A stretch of 64,000 nucleotides of DNA from contig NZ_CP050152.1 of NCBI RefSeq assembly GCF_011617245.1, positions 3,276,503-3,340,502 on the forward strand, in the 5' to 3' direction. The position numbers were made by a program, and so were the translations under genes. The notes beneath the pieces are model-generated. The model had not been told where the DNA came from. It worked only from the letters and a program-made list of their open reading frames with translations, and did no database searches. This document shows positions 49,537 to 59,087 of the stretch, in pieces (the first letter of the stretch is position 1; each line of letters starts with the position of its first letter). Source of the DNA: Brevibacterium atlanticum (lineage in GTDB: Bacteria > Actinomycetota > Actinomycetes > Actinomycetales > Brevibacteriaceae).

Positions 49537-49890
49537 ATGGCCAGTGTGACTGAACTCGTGAAGCGCTACTACACCACCGTCGACGCCGGAGATGCCGATG
49601 CCACCTCGGCGCTGTTCGCCGCCGATGCCAGCTATGACCGCCCTGGCTACCCGACGATGATCGGGCAGCAGATCACCGACTTCTACCACGGCGAGCGCAT
49701 CATCGAATCCGGTGCGCACTCGCTCCAGGAGATCCTCGTCGAAGGCGATCGCGCTTCCAGCCGAGGCGTGTTCAGCGGTCGTCTCAAGGACGGGTCGGAG
49801 ACCTCGGTGGGCTTCGCCGACTTCTTCCTCTTCGACACCGAGGGACTCATCGCCGAACGGACGACGTACTTCTACCAAGCAGCGGTCTGA
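49537..49890 (+). CDS. SnoaL/NTF2-like protein
   Basis: 117 residues. VTELVKRYYTTVDAGDADAT, SALFAADASYDRPGYPTMIG and SVGFADFFLFDTEGLIAERT fit the cone-shaped NTF2/SnoaL fold, used by small isomerases, hydrolases and binding proteins. No catalytic set can be assigned. TACGGT six bases before the ATG marks a probable leaderless start, so it need not be part of the zinc unit 19 bases upstream. Confidence 0.88.
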   Translation: MASVTELVKRYYTTVDAGDADATSALFAADASYDRPGYPTMIGQQITDFYHGERIIESGAHSLQEILVEGDRASSRGVFSGRLKDGSETSVGFADFFLFDTEGLIAERTTYFYQAAV

Positions 49891-49981
49891 GGCTCAGGCC
49901 GTCGGCGAACGTGGGTCGCAAACGGACATTTCTGAGCCCGAGAAGTATCCGATAGTGACCTATATTCGGGTCGCCTGAGCC

Positions 49982-50902
49982 TCAGACGTCGTGGCCGCGG
50001 GCTTCGAGCACCGCGCGCTGGATCCGATCACGGACCTCGGCGGCCTGCGGGGTCGGGGTCGGCCCGTAGGCCTCCTCGACCTGCTCGAAGACCTCCCCCA
50101 TCGCTGATGGGTCGACATCGACGGGCAGATCCTCGATCGCGGCGAAGGCCGGACCGATGTGGTCCATGAACCCGCGGATGCCGGCCGGTCCACCGCCGAA
50201 GTGCATGCCTTCGAACTGGCCGACGGCCGACCACCGCAGACCCAGCGAATTCTTCATCACCGTGTCGAGCCCCTCGGCAGTGACAACGCCGTTCTGCACG
50301 AGCGCAATGGCCTCCTTCATCAGCGCATTCTGCAGTCGGTTGCCGACGAATCCGCGGATCTCCTGCTTCAGCACCACCGGCTCGCGCCCGCAGCTGCGGT
50401 AGAACGAGACCGCCGCGTCGATGGCCGCAGACGAGGTCGCCGGTGCCGGCACCACCTCGACGAGCGGCATGAGATGCGGCGGATTGAACGGGTGTCCGAC
50501 GATCACCCGCGCCGCGGCAGCCGCGTCGAGGTGCTCGGCGATGAACGAGGCCGGGATCGTCGACGAGGACGTCGCGAACACGGCATCGGCCGGAGCCGCC
50601 TCGGCGATCTGGGCGAACAGCGCCGGCTTCGCGTCCGGATCCTCCGGCCCGGATTCCTGCACGAATGACGCCCCGGCGACGGCCGTCGCAACGGAATCGG
50701 CAGCCTCGATGCGTCCGATCTGCGTGGCCGACTCATTCTGGGACGACGCGGCTGCCGTGACATCGGCCTGGAGGCCGGCGACCACCTCGGCGAGGTCATC
50801 ACGAGGGTCGAAGACCTGCACCGTGTACCCGCTGCGCGCGAAGAGGAAGGCGAACGAGCGGCCGATGGTTCCGACCCCGATGACAGCGACAGAAGAGCTC
50901 AT
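49982..50902 (-). CDS. 3-hydroxyacyl-CoA dehydrogenase-family protein
   Basis: 306 residues. NAD site VAVIGVGTIGRSFAFLFARS, catalytic His/Glu in VIVGHPFNPPHLMPLVEVVP and the C-terminal helical domain EIRGFVGNRLQNALMKEAIA. It resembles the lambda-crystallin/carnitine dehydrogenase branch more than FadB-type enzymes, so the substrate may be a hydroxy-acid rather than a CoA ester. TAACCT lies six bases before ATG 50902, suggesting a leaderless mRNA. Convergent with the SnoaL-like gene. Confidence 0.92.
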   Translation of the reverse strand: MSSSVAVIGVGTIGRSFAFLFARSGYTVQVFDPRDDLAEVVAGLQADVTAAASSQNESATQIGRIEAADSVATAVAGASFVQESGPEDPDAKPALFAQIAEAAPADAVFATSSSTIPASFIAEHLDAAAAARVIVGHPFNPPHLMPLVEVVPAPATSSAAIDAAVSFYRSCGREPVVLKQEIRGFVGNRLQNALMKEAIALVQNGVVTAEGLDTVMKNSLGLRWSAVGQFEGMHFGGGPAGIRGFMDHIGPAFAAIEDLPVDVDPSAMGEVFEQVEEAYGPTPTPQAAEVRDRIQRAVLEARGHDV

Positions 50903-51057
50903 GCATCCAGGTTATACCTGCCCGAGACGACGGTCTCGGATACCTTTGGCGGCTGAGGTGTGTCCGCCCCATGATCGGCACTGTCTCCCGTCGACCGTGG
51001 TCGAATCGTTGCCGTCCGCACCCGGCCACGGAGCCGGGTCGGTGGCACAATTACACC

Positions 51058-51921
51058 ATGAGCGCGAATGCAGGACTGCGAACAGTGGACTCGGAGATCA
51101 TCGCCCTGGCCGAGGACGAATTCGCCGCCGCGGCCGAGACCGCAGGCATCGAGGTGCGCGAGATCCACACCGCCGAGGAGGCGGCCCGGGCCTCTCTGCT
51201 GCTCGATGAGGTCTGGAGCGTCGACGAGACCGGCTCGACCGTGTTCGAACCCAGCCTCATCATCGCCTTCGCCCACGCGGGCAACTACGTCTCCGCCGCC
51301 TACAGCGTCGACGACCCGGAAGAGATGATCGGCGTGACCATCGGCTTCTTCGGCCGGCCCTTGGGCACCGTCATGCACTCGCACATCGCCGGCGTGCGCC
51401 ACCAGGTCATCGGCCGCGGAGCCGGATCGGCGATGAAGCTGCACCAGCGCCTCTGGTGCCTCAACCTCGGCATCACGGAGATGACCTGGACCTTCGATCC
51501 GCTGGTCGCCCGCAACGCCTACTTCAACTTCCAGCGCCTCGGCGTCGGGATGGTCGAGTACCTCGAGGACTTCTACGGTCAGATGCGCGACGGGGTGAAC
51601 TCCGGGCAGGCCAGCGATCGGATGATGGTGTCCTGGCCGCTCGACCGTCCGGCACGGGCCTCGGTCGCCGATGCCGGTTCCGCCTTCTCCTGCCTGCGCG
51701 CCGATGATGACGGCGAGCCCCTGCTCAGCGAAGTCCCGAAGGAGACCGAGGTCGTCTCGCTCGACTTCCCCTTCGACATCGAGGACCTGCGCGGTCAGGA
51801 TGCGGAGCTGGCCGGCCGCTGGCGCATGGCGCTGCGGACCTCGCTGACGGGCCTCGTCGGCGACGGCTGGGTCGTCGACACGTGCCTCAAGGGCGGGACC
51901 TACCTGCTCCACCACCCCTGA
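51058..51921 (+). CDS. GNAT-superfamily acyltransferase-like protein (COG3375-like)
   Basis: 287 residues. Core GNAT features: VSAAYSVDDPEEMIGVTIGF, FGRPLGTVMHSHIAGVRHQV, the pyrophosphate loop VIGRGAGSAMKLHQRLWCL and MTWTFDPLVARNAYFNFQRL, with a long extra C-terminal half ending GGTYLLHHP. The family is predicted to be acyltransferases of unknown substrate. CACAAT six bases before the ATG is a weak leaderless promoter; no ribosome site. A palindromic repeat follows the gene. Confidence 0.88.
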   Translation: MSANAGLRTVDSEIIALAEDEFAAAAETAGIEVREIHTAEEAARASLLLDEVWSVDETGSTVFEPSLIIAFAHAGNYVSAAYSVDDPEEMIGVTIGFFGRPLGTVMHSHIAGVRHQVIGRGAGSAMKLHQRLWCLNLGITEMTWTFDPLVARNAYFNFQRLGVGMVEYLEDFYGQMRDGVNSGQASDRMMVSWPLDRPARASVADAGSAFSCLRADDDGEPLLSEVPKETEVVSLDFPFDIEDLRGQDAELAGRWRMALRTSLTGLVGDGWVVDTCLKGGTYLLHHP

Positions 51922-51941
51922 GCATTTCACCTGCTCTTCCT

Positions 51942-52009
51942 CGAGACAACGGTGCAGCGCCGAGACACCGCTGCACACACAGTGGTCTCGGCGCTCCACC
52001 GTGGTTTCG
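51942..52009. repeat. 68-bp palindromic dispersed repeat, copy B
   Basis: 25-base arms at 51942-51966 and 51985-52009 around an 18-base loop; direct orientation relative to copy C. Similarity with copy C extends ~33 bases further to about 52042. Confidence 0.82.
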
Positions 52010-52152
52010 GCTGAACCACCCGGGCCAAGGGCTTGAAACAACCGGGTACTCACCTTAAGCGCGCAGACTACAAAGTTGATATTTTGCTGACGTAGAATAG
52101 TATTTGATGCTATTTGGTTGCATTTGATGATCCATTGCGCCACACTTGGTTC
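52010..52152 (+). promoter_or_regulatory. AT-rich promoter region of the flanked gene
   Basis: Contains TAGAAT (about 52093-52098) as the best -10 box and several TATTTG/GCATTTG repeats (52100-52130). Base composition is clearly more AT-rich than the surrounding chromosome. Confidence 0.4.
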
Positions 52153-53124
52153 ATGTTCCGGACCGTGACGCGGGTCGAACTCAGCGAACTCGATATGCCT
52201 CGTGCTGACCTTGCAGAGGCCTTGAAATGCTGCCTCAAGAAGGTGCGCAAGGGCCACTACATCATCAAGTCGAACTGCCCGAACTCTCACGTCGACACCA
52301 TTCGCCACTTGCTCAGAGAGCCTGGCATCACATTTCCCACATTCCGCGGCGACATCAGAGACGATGCAGAGAAGCTGCGCATGAGCATCGCCACTCGGCG
52401 GGACTCTTTACTGCCCGAAGACGCCTTTTCGCACATGTCAGCCGCCCTGCTGCATGGTCTCGACCCCGTTGAGGTCGGAACGGAAAGGGTGGAGGTCACC
52501 CGCCCTGCCTACTCTCGTGCATACTCGGACCTCTTGTTCTACGCTCGCGACCTTGCTGAGGACGATGTCGACCACACCCTCGGCTATCCAGTGACCACGC
52601 TGGACAGGACTCTTGCTGACATTGCTCTCGATCACCCACTCGAAGTATCGGTGCCCCTGATCTCGGAGGGGCTGAGAGAACGCCACATCAACAGGGAGTC
52701 ACTCCTGCCGAGGCTCGCTCCGGGTCGTCGCGGCCGGAAGCGCGCCCTCCTCGCACTCGAGCTCGCAAGTGAACTCCACGAATCAGGAGCGGAGGCGTAC
52801 TGCGCGGTCAAGTTCCACCGACACGGCATCACCGGAATGACGCCCCAGGTCACTGCCTACTCCTCGACAGGAGCATTCATCGGCCGGAACGACTTTCGCC
52901 ATGAGAAGGCCCTCGTCGTCGTGGAAGTCCATGGGGTCGGCAAGTATTACATGCATCCCGATGGCCCCAACGCGGCCGCACGCCAGAATCACCAGCGCAA
53001 TATGAACCTCGTCAATGCCGGGTTCAAGGTTTTCAACCTCACGTTCGGCGACCTCTTCAGACCCAAGATCTTCGAGCAGATCAAATGGGCCATCACCCAG
53101 GCCCTTGAACACGAAAACCACTGA
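52153..53124 (+). CDS. AbiEi-like/DUF559-type protein, repeat-flanked cassette gene
   Basis: 323 residues. The N-terminal third (ELSELDMPRADLAEALKCCL, KKVRKGHYIIKSNCPNSHVD) resembles the wing-helix start of AbiEi-type proteins, a middle part (YPVTTLDRTLADIALDHPLE) matches the linker found in these actinobacterial proteins, and the C-terminus (HEKALVVVEVHGVGKYYMHP, HQRNMNLVNAGFKVFNLTFG) looks like a Vsr/DUF559 nuclease fold with Glu and Gln/His where the active-site acids should be. Role unknown, perhaps defence. ATG 52153; TTG 52114 is possible. Lower GC and direct repeats on both sides suggest acquisition. Confidence 0.72.
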   Translation: MFRTVTRVELSELDMPRADLAEALKCCLKKVRKGHYIIKSNCPNSHVDTIRHLLREPGITFPTFRGDIRDDAEKLRMSIATRRDSLLPEDAFSHMSAALLHGLDPVEVGTERVEVTRPAYSRAYSDLLFYARDLAEDDVDHTLGYPVTTLDRTLADIALDHPLEVSVPLISEGLRERHINRESLLPRLAPGRRGRKRALLALELASELHESGAEAYCAVKFHRHGITGMTPQVTAYSSTGAFIGRNDFRHEKALVVVEVHGVGKYYMHPDGPNAAARQNHQRNMNLVNAGFKVFNLTFGDLFRPKIFEQIKWAITQALEHENH

Positions 53125-53144
53125 TCCCAAACATTGATGAACCT

Positions 53145-53212
53145 CGAGACAACGGTGGAGCGCCGAGACTACTGTGCACACAGCGTTGTCTCGGCGCTCC
53201 ACCGTGGTTTCG
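53145..53212. repeat. 68-bp palindromic dispersed repeat, copy C
   Basis: 25-base arms at 53145-53169 and 53188-53212 (two mismatches) with an 18-base loop. Lies 20 bases after the gene stop; like copy B, followed by a shared ~30-base extension ending in GGGCTTG. Confidence 0.82.
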
Positions 53213-53285
53213 GCTGAATCGCCCGGATAACGGGCTTGTTGCAACCCAGCCCTGCCCTGCCCAGCGAGGCAGGAATCAACTCAGC

Positions 53286-54917
<1,632 letters not shown>

Positions 54918-55039
54918 GAGACTCCTTCGTTCGTGCTGAGCCGCAGGAAAACCGCTGGGTTCGCCTGCAACGGGTGGGTATTGCCGTCAGACTATCGGCT
55001 CCAGTGATGCCGATCACATCCGGTGGGGCAGGTGTTATC

Positions 55040-55149
55040 AATCAGAGACCCGACGCCGAGGCGGGGCGGGGGCGGGATTTCGCCGAGGCGGGGCGGGGTT
55101 CCACTCCGGCCGCGCCGGACCCCATGACTCGCCGAGGCGGGGGCGGGGA
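55040..55149. repeat. GC-rich CGCCGAGGCGGGG repeats between synthetase and hydratase
   Basis: Three copies of CGCCGAGGCGGGG-like sequence at about 55049, 55081 and 55132, each followed by G-rich tract. No gene in this space; it may act as terminator after the hydratase. Confidence 0.6.
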
Positions 55150-55911
55150 TCACTCGCCGGTGAACGTCGGGGTGCGCTTCTCGAGGAAGGCGGCGACGCC
55201 CTCGACGAAGTCCTGCGAGGCTCGCAGCCGTGCCTGTCCCTCGACCTCGCGAGAGAAGGCGCCGTCGAGTTCGGTGAGGGTGGCATCGTTGATCGCGGCC
55301 TTGGCCGCGGCCATCGCCTGGGGTGCTCCCTTGGCCCACGCCGCAGCGAGCTCGGACGCGCGGGTGAGGTGTTCGCCGGCGGGCACGACTTCGCTGGCCA
55401 GTCCCCAGTCGAAGGCGTCGGCGGCGGGCAGCTTCTCCCCGGTCAGAGCCAGGCGCAGGGCACGGTGCCGACCCGCCGAGGCGGCGACGAGTGCCGTGGC
55501 ACCGCCGTCGGGCATGAGGCCGATCTTCGTGAAGGGGAGCATGAGATAGGATTTCTCGCTCATGACGAGGTAGTCGCAGGCCAGGGCGAATGAACAGCCG
55601 ATGCCGGCGGCCGGTCCGGAGACCGCTGCGATCGTGGGCACGGAGGCGTCGATGAGGCTGCGGATGATCGCATTCGCCTGGTCGAGTTCGATCCCCTGCC
55701 TCTCGGCGACTCCGCCCTGCAGATCGGCCCCGGAGCTGAATGCGCGGTCGTTGCCGGTGAGGACGATGGCCTGAGTGTTCGCCTCCGCCTCTCTCACGGC
55801 GTCGCCGATGGCCAGCACCGACTCCTGCGTGAGGGCGTTGAGACTCTCCGGCCGGTTGATGGAAATCGTGGTGACGCCACCACTGACGCTGACGAGAACG
55901 CTGTCGGACAA
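55150..55911 (-). CDS. Enoyl-CoA hydratase/isomerase (crotonase family)
   Basis: 253 residues. LTGNDRAFSSGADLQGGVAE forms the oxyanion hole, AVSGPAAGIGCSFALACDYL the second, and LPFTKIGLMPDGGATALVAA carries the substrate loop; the second catalytic Glu is replaced (Asp at GLMPDGG), which suggests a hydratase variant such as PaaG-like isomerase. TTG start at 55911 with AAGGAG five bases upstream; no ATG fits. Works with the synthetase downstream. A 14-bp palindrome lies upstream. Confidence 0.92.
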   Translation of the reverse strand: MSDSVLVSVSGGVTTISINRPESLNALTQESVLAIGDAVREAEANTQAIVLTGNDRAFSSGADLQGGVAERQGIELDQANAIIRSLIDASVPTIAAVSGPAAGIGCSFALACDYLVMSEKSYLMLPFTKIGLMPDGGATALVAASAGRHRALRLALTGEKLPAADAFDWGLASEVVPAGEHLTRASELAAAWAKGAPQAMAAAKAAINDATLTELDGAFSREVEGQARLRASQDFVEGVAAFLEKRTPTFTGE

Positions 55912-56020
55912 TGCGACTCCTTACGTGGCAGCCCGGCGGCCGTGTGAGTGGTCGATGCGGGCGGCTGTTGGCACTTCTGCTTCCATGCACCCCACGGGCG
56001 CACGTGCTTCCACCGCCACT

Positions 56021-56034
56021 TTAACGTACGTTAA
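56021..56034. promoter_or_regulatory. Palindrome TTAACGTACGTTAA upstream of enoyl-CoA hydratase
   Basis: Perfect 14-bp palindrome ~110 bases ahead of the hydratase start; AT-rich ends and central ACGT resemble operators of TetR-type regulators of fatty acid catabolism. Confidence 0.55.
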
Positions 56035-56146
56035 GTTGATCTGCGTCACACGCCTGGACGCCGGACCGACCTATTCTTGCGAATCGGAGAGACAGGGTCA
56101 CGACACCCGCGCCGGTCTCCCCTCCGGGAGGCATGCCGCGCCGGCC

Positions 56147-56827
56147 TCAGCGCAGGGTCGCGTCCAGCTGAACGGAAGTGAGTTCGCGGTCGGCGAAGAC
56201 GAGTCGGATGGCCGCAGGGTCCGGGTTGCCGGCATCCGGTGCCCGATGGACGAGATCGAAGCCGAGCTTGCGGGCGACCTGCGCCGAGGCGGTGTTGTGC
56301 TCGAGCAGATACGCCACGACCGGTAGCTCGGCGTCGATGAGGGCGGCGTCGTCGATGGCGTCGCGGGAGACCGCGGTCGCCAGTCCCCTCCCCTGTGCCT
56401 CGGGGCGGAACCGGTAGCCGAGATTCCAGAACGCGCCCGGCACGCTCCGGGACGCACCGGGTTCGGGCACCCCGCGCAGCGAGCAGCCGCAATGGCCGAG
56501 GAGGTCACCGCCGGCAACGTCGCGCACCATCCACGGCCCGAGGCCGTCGAGTTCCCATTGCTGAGTCAGTCGCGCGAGGATCGCCTTCGCCTCACCCCTG
56601 CCCGTCATCCGTCCGCTGGGCAGATGCGTCCACACTCGCGGGTCGGAGTCGATGGCGAAGAGCTCCTCGACGTCCTCCGCGCTCGGCCGGTCGAGCACGT
56701 AGCTCGGGTCGTCCGAACGCACGTGGCCGCCCGGAACCTCGTGGCCGTCCGAACGCACGTGGCCGCCCGGCTGGCCCTGGTCGCCCGCCTGATCGCCATC
56801 GTCCCGCCGGCCCGGAGGGTGCTCCAT
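56147..56827 (-). CDS. GNAT-family N-acetyltransferase (RimJ-like)
   Basis: 226 residues. After a ~45-residue disordered Gly/His/Asp-rich N-terminus with a 12-residue tandem repeat (GGHVRSDGHEVP), the RimJ-like domain reads FWNLGYRFRPEAQGRGLATA, VSRDAIDDAALIDAELPVVA and LLEHNTASAQVARKLGFDLV. It probably acetylates a protein or metabolite amine. ATG overlaps the stop of the upstream PLP enzyme by one base (TGATG), so the genes are coupled. Confidence 0.9.
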   Translation of the reverse strand: MEHPPGRRDDGDQAGDQGQPGGHVRSDGHEVPGGHVRSDDPSYVLDRPSAEDVEELFAIDSDPRVWTHLPSGRMTGRGEAKAILARLTQQWELDGLGPWMVRDVAGGDLLGHCGCSLRGVPEPGASRSVPGAFWNLGYRFRPEAQGRGLATAVSRDAIDDAALIDAELPVVAYLLEHNTASAQVARKLGFDLVHRAPDAGNPDPAAIRLVFADRELTSVQLDATLR

Positions 56828-58011
56828 CAGCCCAGCGCCGCCTCGAGGTCGGCCCACAGGTCGTCGAGGTTCTCGATCCCGACGCTCAGTCGGATGAGCC
56901 CCTCGGGCACCGTCTCCGGTTCGGCGGCGTGCCGACGTCGGCGTTCGATGAGGGATTCCACCCCGCCCAGGGAGGTCGCCGGGGTCCACAGTCGGACCGC
57001 CTCGGCGATGGCGGTGGCCCTCTCCGCCGTGTCGACGGTGAAGGCGATGATCGCACCGAAGCCCTTCATCTGCGCGCTTGCGCGGGCATGGCCGGGGTCG
57101 TTCGGCAGGCCCGGGTAACGGGTCTCGACGACGGCGGGGTGGGCGGCGAGGCGTTCGGCGATCGCCTGTGCGTTGGACTGGGCGCGGTCGAGGCGCACGG
57201 CCAGCGTGCGCAGCCCGCGCAGGGCGAGCCAGACCTCGAAGGGACCGGCGATTCCGCCGCGCATCGAGCGCTCGGTGTGCAGCGCCTCCCGCAGCTCGTC
57301 GTCGCTGGTCAGCACCGCCCCGAGCACGACGTCGGAATGTCCGGCGAGGTACTTCGTCACCGAGTGGACGACGATGTCGGCGCCGAGGTCGAGCGGGGTC
57401 TGCAGCAGCGGGGTGGCGAAGGTGTTGTCCACGGAGACGAGGAAGCCGCGGTCCTGTCCGGCCGTGATCAGCGCGGGAACGTCGGCGACCTCGAGCATCG
57501 GGTTGGTCGGCGATTCGATCCACAGCATCCCCGGCCCGGACACGGATGCGTCATCCCCCGCCGAGGCGGCCGCACCGTCGAGGGCGGCGATGACAGCCTC
57601 GGTGTCGGCGATGTCGACGGTGACGAGGTCGAAGCCCTGCCGCTGCGCGATCTGCTCTGCCGAGGCGAGCGCCCCCTGATAGCTGTGCTTCGGGATGACG
57701 AGGGTGCCACCGGCCGGGACGAGGCTGCTGACCGCAGAGATCGCCGCCAGGCCGGAGCCGAAGACCAGCCCCGGCAGCGCCGCATGTTCGAGCTGTCCCA
57801 GCGCCTCTTCGAACGGCGTCCATGCGGGAGTGTCGAAGCGGGCGTACCCATAGGGAGAGTTCTCGATGTCGCCGGCGCTGATGAACGTCGAGGACAGGTC
57901 GATCGGCGGATTCACCGAGGCGCCGTCGACGCGGACCGGCCGTCCGGTTTCGACGACGATGGTGTCCGGGGCCAGTTCAGTGCGGCGGGGTGTGGACTCA
58001 GGCGATGTCAT
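56827..58011 (-). CDS. Cystathionine gamma-synthase/lyase-type PLP enzyme
   Basis: 394 residues. ISAGDIENSPYGYARFDTPA, KHSYQGALASAEQIAQRQGF, VSVDNTFATPLLQTPLDLGA and the Schiff-base Lys in VVHSVTKYLAGHSDVVLGAV (~205) define the Cys/Met metabolism PLP family. The gamma-synthase arrangement (RYPGLPNDPGHARASAQMKG, VESLIERRRRHAAEPETVPE) favours transsulfuration. TATATT ends seven bases before ATG 58011, so the mRNA is probably leaderless. It leads a two-gene unit with the GNAT. Confidence 0.93.
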   Translation of the reverse strand: MTSPESTPRRTELAPDTIVVETGRPVRVDGASVNPPIDLSSTFISAGDIENSPYGYARFDTPAWTPFEEALGQLEHAALPGLVFGSGLAAISAVSSLVPAGGTLVIPKHSYQGALASAEQIAQRQGFDLVTVDIADTEAVIAALDGAAASAGDDASVSGPGMLWIESPTNPMLEVADVPALITAGQDRGFLVSVDNTFATPLLQTPLDLGADIVVHSVTKYLAGHSDVVLGAVLTSDDELREALHTERSMRGGIAGPFEVWLALRGLRTLAVRLDRAQSNAQAIAERLAAHPAVVETRYPGLPNDPGHARASAQMKGFGAIIAFTVDTAERATAIAEAVRLWTPATSLGGVESLIERRRRHAAEPETVPEGLIRLSVGIENLDDLWADLEAALG

Positions 58012-58083
58012 GGTCCCCAATATAGAGGTGCAGGCCCTCACATGCAGGCGAGTTCCATTCTGCGGGCGGCACTGCACACCACA

Positions 58084-59001
58084 TCACCCGAGGCTGCGGA
58101 CCATGTGCTCGAGCAGCAGGCGGGCCCCGGGCGTCTGGCGACGGCCGGGTGACCAGACGGCGTGGAGTTCGCGGGAGAGGTCGACGGAGTCGTCGACGGG
58201 CAGCGGCAGCAGTCGCCCGGACCGGAAGTCATCACGCAGCGCGAGCTCGGAGAGCACAACGGGGGCGACGGCGGTGGCCGCGGCGATGCGCAGGGCGGAG
58301 TTCGACCCGTATTCCCCGGCCACGCGGACTCCCCCGGCTCTTGAGAGGGCGGAGTCGATGGCTTCCCGAGTGCCCGAGCCGATCTCCCTGACTAAGAGCG
58401 GAACCTCGGCGAGCGCCTCGGCGGTGATGGGCTTCGACCATGCCTCGGCGAAGCTCGGGGCACAGGCGATCATGAGTCGGTCACGACCGACCACCTCGGC
58501 GGTGAGGTCGGAGGGCACGGACACGGATTCGATGAGCCCGAGGTCGCAGCTCTGCCGGCGCACCCGGTCGATGACGGTGGCGGAGTTCTCCACGGACAGG
58601 CCGATGCCGATCTCCGGGTGGGCGGCGCGGAAGGTCGTGAGGTGGCGGGGCATGAGGTATTCGGCGACCGTGAGCGAGGCGCTGACCTTGACGGTGCCGG
58701 CGCGGGCGTCCTGGATCGCGCGGACGCCGGCGTTGAGGGTGTCATAGGCTTCGATGACCGTCGACGCCCATTCAGCGACGGCCTGACCTTCGACGGTGAG
58801 TTCGGTGCCGCGCGGCGAGCGTCTGAGCAGCGGCACCTTGAGGTCACGCTCGAGATTGCGCAGGCTGCGCGAGGCGTTCGGCTGGGCGAGGTCGAGCTTC
58901 GCCGCGGCCTGGCCGATCGAGCGCGCATTGCCGCTGAGGGCCACGAGCAGCCCGAGCGCCTGCAGTTCGGGCCACTCCTTCATGTCCGTGAGGTCATGCA
59001 T
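58084..59001 (-). CDS. LysR-family transcriptional regulator
   Basis: 305 residues. HTH: LGLLVALSGNARSIGQAAAK, LDLAQPNASRSLRNLERDLK; effector domain from ~90 with VSASLTVAEYLMPRHLTTFR and PLLVREIGSGTREAIDSALS, typical for CysB/CbbR/YeiE-like sensors. It is divergent from a sulfate-exporter-family gene, which the YeiE/YeiH pairing also shows. ATG 59001 lies within a perfect inverted repeat that may be its operator; ATG 58983 is an alternative. Confidence 0.93.
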   Translation of the reverse strand: MHDLTDMKEWPELQALGLLVALSGNARSIGQAAAKLDLAQPNASRSLRNLERDLKVPLLRRSPRGTELTVEGQAVAEWASTVIEAYDTLNAGVRAIQDARAGTVKVSASLTVAEYLMPRHLTTFRAAHPEIGIGLSVENSATVIDRVRRQSCDLGLIESVSVPSDLTAEVVGRDRLMIACAPSFAEAWSKPITAEALAEVPLLVREIGSGTREAIDSALSRAGGVRVAGEYGSNSALRIAAATAVAPVVLSELALRDDFRSGRLLPLPVDDSVDLSRELHAVWSPGRRQTPGARLLLEHMVRSLG

Positions 59002-59019
59002 ATGCCCATCATGGCATAT
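59000..59019. promoter_or_regulatory. LysR-type inverted repeat over the lysR start
   Basis: ATATGCC (59000-59006), six bases, GGCATAT (59013-59019): perfect 7-bp arms in the 86-base divergent region, overlapping the regulator's start codon. Confidence 0.55.
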
Positions 59020-59087
59020 CAGATGAGTATGGGTCGGCGCGGAATTGCCGTCTACCGCAGGGTTCCCGCCGTTGCCAGACTGGGGTC

